NCBI GenBank assembly: GCA_030063045.1
Contig: JAQSEB010000207.1
Location: 81,640-145,639, forward strand
Length of the DNA stretch: 64,000 nucleotides
DNA from: Pratylenchus scribneri
Lineage: Eukaryota > Nematoda > Chromadorea > Rhabditida > Pratylenchidae
Direction: 5' to 3'
Shown here: in pieces, positions 54,801-62,822 of the stretch
Layout: each line of letters begins with the position of its first letter
Position numbering within the stretch: the first letter of the stretch is position 1
Notes under the pieces: generated by a model
The model's input: the letters and a program-made list of their open reading frames with translations, nothing else
Database searches by the model: none
Told to the model about the DNA's origin: nothing
Program-made: the position numbers and the translations under genes

Positions 54801-56676
54801 GCTCATGGAGATACATTGTATTAAGCTATTTTAAAAATCAATTTTTAGAACAATATATGAAAATATGAAGAAAGGAAAAGAAACAAAAAATATTAATTGG
54901 CAATGAGTTAAACAATAAGCCAATTTCAACAAATCTAATCAAATCATATCTTCCATTAAAATATTTTTTTATTATTCGAAAGTACTTTTTTAAAATTTAT
55001 TGATTTAATGTAAGTTATATTTAAATTTATTTTAACTGTCATATTTTCTCATTCATAATTTAGCTGTTCCCTGTTCTATTTCAATTTTCTCGAGGCTATA
55101 ACTTCCTAATTTATGCTTGGATTGATTAGCGGGTACACTCATTCGAAGCATCTGATCGAAAGGAGTTGATTCATATATAATTTATCTGATTTTCCCTTAA
55201 GGGTAGGCCAAAATCGGCCACTGACCGATTTTCCGGATTTACTGACCGATTTTCCACTGCCCGATTTACCACTGACGGATTTTCCGGCACTGACCGATTT
55301 TCCGCTTACTGACGGATTTTCCACTGACCAATTTACCACTGACCGATTTTCCACTGACGGATTTTCCGGGAGCCGATGCATCATGGTGAGCTCTATCCAA
55401 TGGTATATGGTTTGTGAATTTTGGGAAAAACCCAAAACCGTTATAAATTTTTCGCAATTTTCAATATTTCCCGTTAATTAAATGAAATAAAGCTTTATTA
55501 ATAACTTAAAATATTACCGAGTTCGTATTTTTCCCATTATAAAATTTCATTTATTTTTTCACAGAATCAAAACGCTATAGTACAAAACATAGTAGCCGCA
55601 AAATTGCCCATTTTGAGAAACCATTCATGGTGGCACCCCAATCCAAAGGAACATACCAAGACAATTTACTCATCCCTTCCTGCGTGCCCAGTTTCAACAG
55701 TTGTCCATTGATTCGGCTCAGCTATGTTTTAGAGGTAATTTTATGTATTTATTTGCAAAAAATTAAATGAAATTGTCATCAAATAATTTTAATGATTTAA
55801 GGATTTATCCTTCATTCATAAATAACATATATGTCACAGGCAAAAGTGGAATTCAAGCGTCCTAGGCGAAAGTGGAAATCACACATTTCTCGCCGAAAGA
55901 AGCAGAGAAATAAAAAAAACTAGGGCTAGGGTTAGGGTTAGGATTAGGCAGGCATGGGTTTAGGGTTAGGGATCTAGGGTTAGGTTTATGCTCTGCTTTA
56001 TCGGTGAGATAGTGTGTGATTTCCACTTTCGCTCATGCAAAACCTATTTCGCCTGATTTCCACTTTTCGCCTGTAACATTTTCAATTGAATAGAACTCTT
56101 CAAAATATGCCGAATTATAATATAGGTTGCCCAGGTTTGGTTAAAATTACTTGATATTAGACGGTTTAGACCGATGTGACTTTTAAATAATATGATATGT
56201 ATTAAATCTTGAAAAATCTTTCGTTTATTATAAGTTTTATAGGTCTAGGATAAATTACTCAATTATTCATTTTTCGACAATTTTTTCGGCTTATTATTAC
56301 TCATCAAAAAAACAAATTTTGTCAAAATTCACAGATTAAATTGGAGACCACTTCCACTTTTGGCAGCACTGCATCCGTTCAATTCCCATTGTTAATTGGA
56401 ACAATTCCAATTCGCCAAAAGCAATTTGGCACTGCATCAAGCCTTTATCCTAGCCTGAATCCGCCGGCATTCCCTCAACCGAATGCGCCATCATTTAATG
56501 ATGGTTTGTTAATTTCAACAAACATTTATTTCATTCGTTATTCATTAGTCTCTTCACCATCTTCTTCTGCTTCTGCTGGAGTTATGCCATCGGCCCCTCC
56601 ATATTATTTCGAAAATCCGCTGCCAACCTATGAGGAAGTTTTATCTGGAAGTGCAGCTAAAACCGAACGAAGATAA
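51855..56676 (+). CDS. Alpha-arrestin (arrestin domain-containing protein), 8 exons, 406 aa
   Basis: Exons are 51855-52045, 52548-52729, 52781-52848, 53382-53513, 53551-53731, 55565-55734, 56335-56503 and 56549-56676. All introns are GT-AG, all phases join, and the total is 1,221 nt. Arrestin_N spans roughly residues 5-150, with FFAGQNIHARVVL, ICGKAEVEW and IRYHCSVSIDRPWNFDKK. Arrestin_C spans roughly 185-320, with LSKSGFVPGERIPFSIDIDN and the late strand CPLIRLSYVLE. The tail carries PSAP (378-381) overlapping PPYY (381-384), then LPTY (389-392). Alpha-arrestins are cytoplasmic and endosomal adaptors that bring NEDD4-family ubiquitin ligases to membrane proteins through PPxY. PSAP motifs bind TSG101, as in mammalian ARRDC1. 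Introns of 37, 45 and 51 nt are very short. The 45-nt intron is a multiple of three with no stop, so its retention would add 15 residues. The exact orthologue (C. elegans arrd family) is not resolved. Confidence 0.93.
52046..52547 (+). other. Alpha-arrestin intron 1 (502 bp)
   Basis: Donor GTAAGAAA and acceptor TTTTTTAG. An upstream acceptor-like AAATTCAG at 52515 would put an immediate TAA in frame, so the later acceptor was chosen. The intron is AT-rich with nothing else recognised. Confidence 0.85.
52849..53381 (+). other. Alpha-arrestin intron 3 (533 bp)
   Basis: Donor GTACCACA and acceptor CTTTTTTTAG. AT-rich, and no repeat or embedded gene was recognised. Confidence 0.8.
54134..54246. 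repeat. Short imperfect inverted repeat beside the large intronic element
   Basis: TATATATTTTGTCATGGTTT (from 54138) is complementary, with a few mismatches, to AAATCATGACAAATTATATA (54221-54240). Between them is a small palindrome, GGTTTTGGTTCAAAACC. It abuts the left end of the 1,136-bp inverted-repeat element and could be part of it or an older insertion. Confidence 0.6.
54247..55382. mobile_element. Foldback-like element: two 302-bp inverted arms around a 532-bp core
   Basis: The left arm, 54247-54548, is the near-perfect reverse complement of the right arm, 55081-55382. The few differences include GTGTAT against CTCCCG next to GATGCATCGG. Both outer ends are GATGCATCGG. The outer half of each arm is a minisatellite of about nine variant copies of GGAAAATCGGTCAGT, some with 3-6 extra bases. 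The inner half is unique (CTACCCTTAAGGG, CGAATGAGTGTACCCGC, AAGTTATAGCCTCGAG). The 532-bp core is AT-rich without a coding region. Long arms with internal short tandem repeats match foldback transposons, but no target duplication was found. It lies in arrestin intron 5 and would be transcribed as a long hairpin. Confidence 0.85.
55833..56077. mobile_element. Small inverted-repeat element (245 bp) with TTAGGG-rich centre
   Basis: It begins GTCACAGGCAAAAGTGGAA and ends with the complement of GTTACAGGCGAAAAGTGGAA. The inner parts also pair: GGCGAAAGTGGAAATCACAC on the left and GAGCGAAAGTGGAAATCACAC on the right complement. Arms are about 75 bp, imperfect. The centre holds the TTAGGG-like tract. 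It looks like a MITE in arrestin intron 6, but no clear target duplication was found. Confidence 0.7.
55921..55990 (+). repeat. TTAGGG-type telomere-like tract inside an intron
   Basis: Irregular units CTAGGG, TTAGGG, TTAGGA, TTAGGC, TTTAGGG and ATCTAGGG run for about 70 bases. Most units are TTAGGG, not the TTAGGC of canonical nematode telomeres. It lies between the arms of a small inverted-repeat element. Confidence 0.8.
56504..56548 (+). other. 45-bp alpha-arrestin intron with no in-frame stop
   Basis: GTTTGTTAAT to ATTCATTAG. The reading frame continues across it, so unspliced mRNA would encode 15 extra hydrophobic-rich residues before the PSAP/PPYY tail. Splicing is favoured by the GT and AG ends, by size, and because the insert is unlike its Ser/Pro-rich surroundings. 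Confidence 0.65.
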
Positions 56677-56787
56677 TGAAGATGGAGAATATTCAACTCG
56701 TTATCCACTATAAAAATTTGTAATTTTTTAAAGCCTTGCCATTATTTTAAAATGTTTTAGATTGACATTTTTATGTCCGGAATTTGC

Positions 56788-56793
56788 AATAAA
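56788..56793 (+). promoter_or_regulatory. Polyadenylation signal of the alpha-arrestin gene
   Basis: AATAAA, 112 bases after the TAA at 56674-56676, in AT-rich sequence. Confidence 0.65.
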
Positions 56794-57430
56794 AAATTAA
56801 ATTTATATTATTTTTAATTTTAGCCGTATAAAAATGAGAGGAATTGAATGGAGTAAATTTTTAATCAATTTCTAATATCCATTAACCAATATGGAGCTGT
56901 TTAAATTAAGGGTATATTTTCAGTAAAATATTTTTTATTTTTAACTATATTTTTCAACCAAAATTATTGGCAAATAAATTAATTTAATTAATCCATATAA
57001 TAATTTTTAATTATATTTAAAATATTCACAGACATTCCATTTTAAAAGTAGACTTTTAAAAAATATTTTTTGAATTTTTAAAACTATATTTTTATTTGCC
57101 CATATACAATTATTGTCGAAGGATTCTTTAATTTAATTAAAATAATTCATAATTTATAAATTTATTTGAATGGGATTTGTTAATTTAAATAATTTAAGCA
57201 AAAAAATTTGCGCACCCTGTTATCCCAGCCGACTCCAACCGAATAGAATCGCCCATTTGCGGAGCCCGGTTCAGGCTTGGCTTTTATATTTATATAGCCA
57301 TTTTTTTATGTCTTTAAAGTCTTTTAATATTTTTTTTTCTCTGCAGTGCATTTGTTTTTTTTAGTCATTTAATAATGATCTTTTTATTCTTTTATATTTT
57401 TTTTTCTTTCGTTGTATGACAACTGCTCTT
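56794..57430. other. Intergenic, AT-rich, no gene recognised
   Basis: Mostly A/T. A short GC-richer patch at about 57,210-57,290 does not fold into a recognisable tRNA, and its open frame of 64 codons is short and biased. Nothing is annotated. Confidence 0.6.
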
Positions 57431-57459
57431 TAATATTTTATATTTTCTCTGTTTTATAC

Positions 57460-57720
57460 ATAGTATTTTTGGTGCAAGGGCGACAAACGGCGTCAGCTGA
57501 ACAGAGCGCATGTGGGCAATGGAATTCCAACTCGCCTATATAGAAAAGGGGAATGCATCCAATAAATTGTTTATGGGAAGTAGGCAGTAGGGCAAAGCAG
57601 TGGACTGGGGGACATCTCCATTCCATTTACTTTTACACACTATTTCAGCATTCTCTCTGCCCTCTTTATTATTCGTTATTCCTTCCTTGCTTTGGCTTTG
57701 GGTCGAGTCGCCCATTGACA
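57460..57720. other. GC-richer intergenic island, function unknown
   Basis: About 260 bases with clearly higher G+C than the surroundings, including GGGCGACAAACGGCGTCAGC, a CTATATAG motif near 57,536 and GGGCAAAGCAGTGGACTGGG. Short overlapping frames exist on both strands but none shows a domain or a start context. It could be a promoter, a non-coding RNA or an exon relic. Confidence 0.4.
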
Positions 57721-57989
57721 AAATAACTAGTGTAAAACAATGCTTGACAAATTAAACGATTATTTTTGAAAGAAAATCACAAAATATCTTTATTAATGAA
57801 TAGATTAGGCAAATTTCAAGGAAAAAATTGTTTATCATTTATTTTATACTCAATCTTTTCTTCAAGAAGACAAATTTAAAAGGAAAAAAAAGAAAAATAA
57901 AAAATTCTATCGGAATGATTTTTGGTGGTAGAGGTTTATTTTTTGAATGCAGCCAACCGCATCATCCCCTACATGAAATATGACCGATT

Positions 57990-58500
57990 TTTTGTTCATG
58001 ATCACTTTTTGCCCCTATTTTTTTTGTTTTGGCAATCCTTGGCCCTATTTTTGTGACTTTTATTGACTTTTTTGTCCATATTTTTGACTTTATTTTTGTG
58101 ATTTGCTTGTAGCTAAATTTTTGTGAAATATTTTGGTGTTTGGTCCAATCTTTTGTGGCTTATACTTAACATTATTTTGCGACATGATTTTGCAATATTT
58201 TATGACTTGTTCTCAACTCTACTTTTGAGATATTTCTTGGCCCTATTTTGTGGCTTGCTTTTATCCATATTTTTCTTATTTGTCCAGCAATATTTTGTGG
58301 TTTATTTTGTGACATTTTTGGTACTGTTTGTTGGTACTATTTTTGTGACATTTTTGTTTCTTATGTTTTAAGAAGCATATTACTGGCCCAATTTGCGAAC
58401 CATAATATTTTGTGACATGGTTTAGTCTTACTTTTGTGGCATGGTTTGGCTATATTTGTTTCTTTGACTTAGCATATTTTTTTTACTATTTTGACTTGGC
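57990..58500 (+). repeat. Degenerate T/G-rich minisatellite
   Basis: At least twelve variants of TTTTGTGACTT (TTTTGTGGCTT, TTTTGTGACAT, TTTTGTGATTT and so on) occur at irregular 20-60 base intervals, often next to GGCCCTATTT or TTGGTACTATTT. The hydrophobic open frames in this stretch follow from the Phe/Leu/Val-rich translation of the repeat and are not gene evidence. The block lies downstream of both convergent genes. Confidence 0.7.
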
Positions 58501-58664
58501 AATAATTTTGGGTTCAAACTTCAATTTATGCCGGATAATCACCATATCATTTTTTGATTCATTATTTCCCTTCACCCCTTTCCTTTGGTGGTCAATTTTT
58601 CCTTGATCACCCCCTCCCCTACGAATTATATAACAAATTCATATGCCATATTTCTAACAAAATT

Positions 58665-58670
58665 TTTATT
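58665..58670 (-). promoter_or_regulatory. Possible polyadenylation signal of the receptor gene
   Basis: AATAAA on the minus strand, about 87 bases beyond the stop codon at 58757-58759. Confidence 0.5.
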
Positions 58671-58756
58671 AAATTAAATTTAAATTTAACAGAGAAAATT
58701 AGAATTATTGAAAAAGGAAAATAATAATATTTTCCTTTTTTTTAAATAAAACTATT

Positions 58757-61467
58757 TTAATTGGTAGTAGAAGGAGGATACATCATTGCGGAATTGCCAA
58801 TTGCCACAACATTGGGCGGTCTTCCATTGCATTTGCAACAACAACATGCACAAATTCTGCGCCAAATTGCTCGGAAATGCTTCTTGCAAAGTTTGCGAAA
58901 ATCCGGAATCAAAATGAGCAGAAGAATTTCATCGGCAAAAAGTGTGAGCGTAAAAATGCAACGATTCGTCCAAAACAGCAGCTTTTCCGTCGAAATTGGC
59001 CATCCCAGCTTCTCATAGTCCAATTGATTGGCGATTCCGTTGTAATAGCTGTTAAGCATTGTGCAAAGCAAACTGCCAGCAAATGTGGCCGCAATTCGGT
59101 TGAAATTGCGCTCCTCAATTGCCGGTTGCTCTTGGCCCAAATTGCGGCGGGAGCGCCCTAAAATATGGAAATTATATAAAGAAGAAAATAATAAATATTT
59201 ATTTTTCAACAAAATTAATTTCAAAATGATATAAATATTTAAACTATATAAAGTAAATATTTAAATTTTACATTTCTAAAAAGATCAAAAAGAAATTTTT
59301 GGTATCACTTCACTACCCAATGAAAATTTATTTATTAAATTCGAAAGAAAATTTTAAATTTAAATTCCTAAAAGAAAAAATTGTTTCTACCTTGCAAAGT
59401 GCATGCAAAAATATTTAAATTTTATTATCCATTATTTATTTATTTTCTTAATTTTTTTGAGTAAAGAAAAATAATTGTAGTAATATAATAAATAATAATA
59501 ATTAATTAAAATTTTCCATATTTTTAATTTGAATAGTAATTTTGAAGAATTAAATAAATGAATTAAATAAATGTATATAAATTATTCCTATGGGCCCAAA
59601 AATTCAATTTATATGAAATTTTTTTTAAATATTAAAAAAAATTTTTTTAGAAATCTTTTTGAATCTCACAGTGCAATATTTTTAAATTTGTTTCATTTAT
59701 TTTTAATAATTAAGTGGAAGCCAATATCATTTAATAAAATAAAACACAAAAATTGGTACATATTATTTAATTAAATAAAAACGTAAAATTGATCTATTTA
59801 ATTAAATAAAAACGTAAAATTGATTTATTTAATTAAATAAAAACGTAAAATTGATTTATTTAATTAATTAAAAACGTAAAATTGATTTATTTAATTAAAT
59901 AAAAACGTAAAATTGATTTATTTAATTAAATAAAAATGTAAAATTGATTTATTTAATTAAATAAAAACGTAAAATTGGTCCAAAGGAGGCGAGCGCCCAT
60001 AATCAAATAGAGAATGCAGGCAATTGTTGAGCTCACTTCATAAAATAGATAATAAAATTGTTCGTAGAAAAAATTGGTGTTCACATCCATATTGTTCAAA
60101 ATAATTGGCCCATCAATGGCCATTATCACGGCCGTCAAAAGCCATAGGCAAATACAAAAACGGACGATGCTTTTCCTAAAATATTTTGTTTTTGCAAATG
60201 AATTTAATGAAATATGTAATTTAAAATTTATTTTTGATATTAGTCAAAAAAATTTCCAAAAAATGTTTTAAAAAGTTAATTATGTTAAAAATAGAATAAA
60301 ATTTTAATTAATTCATTATGATTTGTTTAGTCATCGGAAAAAAAAGGTTGAAAAAATTTAAAAAATTAAATTGTCGATTACGAATAAAAAAATAACTTTT
60401 ATTTTTTGATAATTTTTCTAAGTAAATCAAAGTCAAATCCATGTAAATTTTTTTGATTTAATGAATATATTTTTTTAATTGTATATTTAAAATTTTTTAA
60501 AAAAAATTTTTTAGAACAAAATTTTGTAAAATGAAAAATATAAAAAATATAAATCATATCTTTTTTTTTTGATAATTTTTCTAATTGAATTTGAGTCAAA
60601 TTTATGTGAAATTTATTTAAAAAAATAAATGATTTAATTAAATTTTTTTTATTTAAATTTTTTTATTACTTTTCTGATGAATTATATTTGAATGGAAAAA
60701 AGATTGCATAATTCCGATTGAATGCCAATGCCACAACATGAAGTTGGACATTGAAATCGGTGTAGCGTAAAATGTAGAATAAATAAATTTGCAGCGGAGC
60801 AAATGGTTTCAGCAAATTTGTGTTCCGCTCAATGATGAAAACTACAGTACGGAGTGCGACGTTGAAAAGCCATAAAAGCGAACAAAATGACTGTGAAATA
60901 AATTAAATAAATATATTTTTTTTTCATTCAATAATATGCTTAAAATTTTAATTAAAATGTTTTTTAAATTTTTTATGAGACAATTAATTGCTAACTGATG
61001 AGTGAATTTTGCAGATTTTATTCAAAATTTTTGCAATATTCCTACTTTTTTAATAAAAAAATTTTAAACAGTTAAATTTTTAAGTTATTTCTGAAAAAAT
61101 TTTTGATAATAATGATAAAATAAGTTACATTTTTAATCTCTATTCCAATTAATTTTTGACTTCACTTTGAAGTTTTGATTTTGTTTAAAATTTTGGACAT
61201 TTTTCCAAGCTTTTTTAAAGTTATTTCTGTCGAAATTTTTGATATAAAGATAAGATTCATTTAATAAAATTAATTTCATTTTCAAATTCAACAAATTTTT
61301 GAATTCACCTTGCTCAACAAAATCAACAATCCCTTCCGTTCGGCAGTTAATTGCATCATTGGTCTCATTATTGAAAGAAGCAATATCATTGGGCAAGAAT
61401 AAAAGAATATTAAATAACAAATTCGTTCATTATTATCAAATACGGGATTACGAATGTCCAAACCCAT
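58757..61467 (-). CDS. Nematode sr-type seven-transmembrane chemoreceptor-like protein, 4 exons
   Basis: Exons on the minus strand are 61467-61309 (53 codons), 60890-60670, 60175-59969 (or 59997) and 59157-58757. Exon joins 1-2 and 2-3 are canonical GT-AG and in phase. Helices: TM1 about residues 16-34; TM2 about 54-73; TM3 about 88-110, followed by FNRNYAIFFPFKY (110-122), like the NR..FP motif of nematode Srg/Srv/Srx-type receptors; TM4 about 131-147; TM5 about 168-192; TM6 and TM7 in exon 4, with a Lys/Arg-rich tail and a cysteine cluster CACCCCKC that could be palmitoylated. Such receptors sit in the plasma membrane, often of sensory neurons. The exon 3-4 join fails in frame with the obvious GT donor at 59968, but a GC donor at 59996 would restore it, giving 319 residues. 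A noncanonical intron, a sequence error or a damaged gene are all possible. Confidence 0.72.
59160..59764. other. AT-rich part of receptor intron 3
   Basis: Acceptor TATTTTAG (minus strand) at 59158-59159. The rest is very AT-rich with no additional exon seen. It was checked specifically for a small exon that would repair the reading frame, and none was convincing. Confidence 0.55.
59765..59981. repeat. 31-bp minisatellite, seven copies, at the receptor exon 3 / intron 3 boundary
   Basis: Seven 31-bp units share ATAAAAACGTAAAATTGAT. Variants include ATGTAAAA in the sixth unit and TTAATTAATTAAAAA in the fourth. The seventh unit runs into coding exon 3. On the coding (minus) strand every unit contains TTTTACGTTTTTATT, except one with CAT for CGT, so the donor-like site is repeated along with the array. 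Confidence 0.9.
60176..60669 (-). other. Receptor intron 2 (494 bp)
   Basis: Donor GTAATAAA, acceptor ATTTTAG. It contains two diverged copies of a segment of about 55 bases (TTTTTGATAATTTTTCTAA followed by GTCAAAT), at about 60,403-60,460 and 60,570-60,625. Otherwise it is AT-rich. Confidence 0.7.
60891..61308 (-). other. Receptor intron 1 (418 bp)
   Basis: Donor GTGAATTC directly after AGCAAG, and acceptor TATTTCACAG. The exons join in phase 0. AT-rich, nothing else seen. Confidence 0.75.
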
Positions 61468-61494
61468 TTTTTAAAGAGGAATATTAAAATTTGC

Positions 61495-61502
61495 TGCACA
61501 AA
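61495..61502 (-). other. Probable trans-splice acceptor of the receptor gene
   Basis: On the minus strand TTTTTGTGCAG ends at 61495, 27 bases before the ATG at 61467-61465, in the position expected for a spliced-leader acceptor. Confidence 0.5.
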
Positions 61503-62329
61503 AATAATTGCTAAAAATTTTTAAAAATTTCAAAATTTTACTTTTTTTTAACAGATAAAAAATATTAAATATTATATTTTTTTTTGTATTTTTTTCATTT
61601 TAAAATTAAAAATTTTAATAATGTTAAAAAATTTTAAAATTAAAAAAGATTAAATCTAATAAATATTTTTTCGTCTTTTTTTTTTATTTTTTATTAATTT
61701 TGTGATTTATAATATTGAAATTTAACTTATAATTTTTAGAAAATTCCGTTGAATTTTTCAACTCCCATTCTAGTCTAAAAAATATATTAACTTATTTAAT
61801 TTATTAATTTGATTTTTAAATTTGTTTTTGAATTTGTTATCAAAAATGGAATAGAATAATAAAAAAATTGTATAAATCATAAAATGTAAATATAAATACG
61901 AATAAATAAATATTTATTTCCTTCATAAAAAATTAGCACCTGTCTAAAATCCAAAATTGGCAATGGCAGTAAAAAAATTATCAGGCATTTATTTTCGTGT
62001 TTTCTTCTCCAAACCAAACATCAATTTTCTATTTTTAAATGATTGAACGAGTGATTCTAGGAAATGTGTCGTCGGTGGAGTAAAAAAATGATCTTTTGTC
62101 GATGACGATGAAGCTGCTGAATTTACTTTTTTTATGGACAGTGCATAAAAGTGTTTAGAAGTTTTAATTTATTTAATAAATTTCCATGATGCAATTTTAT
62201 TTGTCTTCCCATTTATTTGAGTTATAAAATAAAAATTAAGCAAATGAAGTAAAAATTTCTAATAAAAAGTTGACTAAATAAATAATAGTTGCTTATAATA
62301 AAATTATTATCCTTTTTTTTTCTGTTTGC
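61503..62329. other. Divergent intergenic region between receptor and secreted-protein genes
   Basis: 61,503-61,930 is very AT-rich. 61,930-62,160 is more mixed and holds the first copy of a duplicated motif, TCTTTTGTCGATGACG (62,092). Both genes must be driven from this region or from its continuation to 62,800, but no promoter element can be named. Confidence 0.5.
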
Positions 62330-62463
62330 TTACACAGCAGGGCTGGGTATCGTATCGTATATCGTTATCGTATATCGTGAAATATCGTGTTTTTGGCACA
62401 TATCGTTTATCGTTATCGTGTATCGTTTTTTATTTTTCGATTTTGCCCAGCCCTGTTACACAG
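62330..62463. mobile_element. hAT-type MITE (118 bp, 62338-62455) with 8-bp target duplications
   Basis: The element starts CAGGGCTGGGTATCG and ends CGATTTTGCCCAGCCCTG, giving terminal inverted repeats CAGGGCTGGG. TTACACAG flanks it on both sides (62330-62337 and 62456-62463), a perfect 8-bp duplication. CAGGG ends with 8-bp duplications are diagnostic of hAT elements. The interior is built from TATCGT and TATATCG units, so it has no coding capacity. It is distinct from the 684-bp element at 49,825. Confidence 0.9.
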
Positions 62464-62802
62464 CTTTTGCGGAAAAATGGTCTTTTGTCGATGACGGATG
62501 ACGGTGGAATTGCTAAATCTATTTATAAATTGATAAATCTAATTTATATTCTCATTTTATTGGATATTAATTATATTTTTTTTTTTAAATGGTTTTAAAA
62601 AATGTTTAGCTAAATTAACATTATGGCCATAAATATGCTTAAATTAAGCCATCTTGGCCAATTCATTTAAATTAAGTGCCAAATATTATAGACAATTTTA
62701 TGCCTAAAGCTATTTATCATTAGACATTTTCAATACCCACAATATGTTATAAAATTATTTTATTAATAAATTTAAACTTTTTTCCCTCCCCTAATTTTAC
62801 TA

Positions 62803-62815
62803 TTTTAAATCACAG
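62803..62815 (+). other. Probable trans-splice acceptor of the secreted-protein gene
   Basis: TTTTAAATCACAG ends at 62815, only seven bases before the ATG at 62823. Such a short leader distance is typical for nematode spliced-leader acceptors. Confidence 0.6.
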
Positions 62816-62822
62816 GTGAAAA

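Noticed and set aside
54193..55457. Ser/Gly/Lys- or Thr/Asp/Phe-rich open frames in the intronic inverted repeat
   Set aside because: These are translations of the 15-base minisatellite (a multiple of three stays open). The same peptide appears in both arms only because the arms are complementary copies.
57200..57300. Possible tRNA in a GC-richer patch
   Set aside because: No acceptor-stem pairing, anticodon arm or conserved GTTCRA box in the right spacing could be assembled.
58123..58606. Two hydrophobic plus-strand frames (82 and 64 codons)
   Set aside because: Their Phe/Leu/Val content follows from the degenerate TTTTGTGACTT repeat. No start context, splice sites or family motifs.
58761..59161. 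Plus-strand frames of 85 and 94 codons and a minus-strand 69-codon frame
   Set aside because: Shadows of receptor exon 4, whose minus-strand frame contains TM6, TM7 and the basic tail.
61133..61420. 95-codon minus-strand frame containing NNETNDAINC
   Set aside because: It reads receptor exon 1 in a wrong frame. The frame starting at 61467 gives a TM1 helix and joins exon 2 in phase 0, while this one leaves the wrong phase.
62289..62598. Two frames through the TATCGT-rich sequence
   Set aside because: They cross the hAT MITE and its flanks. Their Ser/Tyr/Ile/Val-rich stretches are translated simple repeat.
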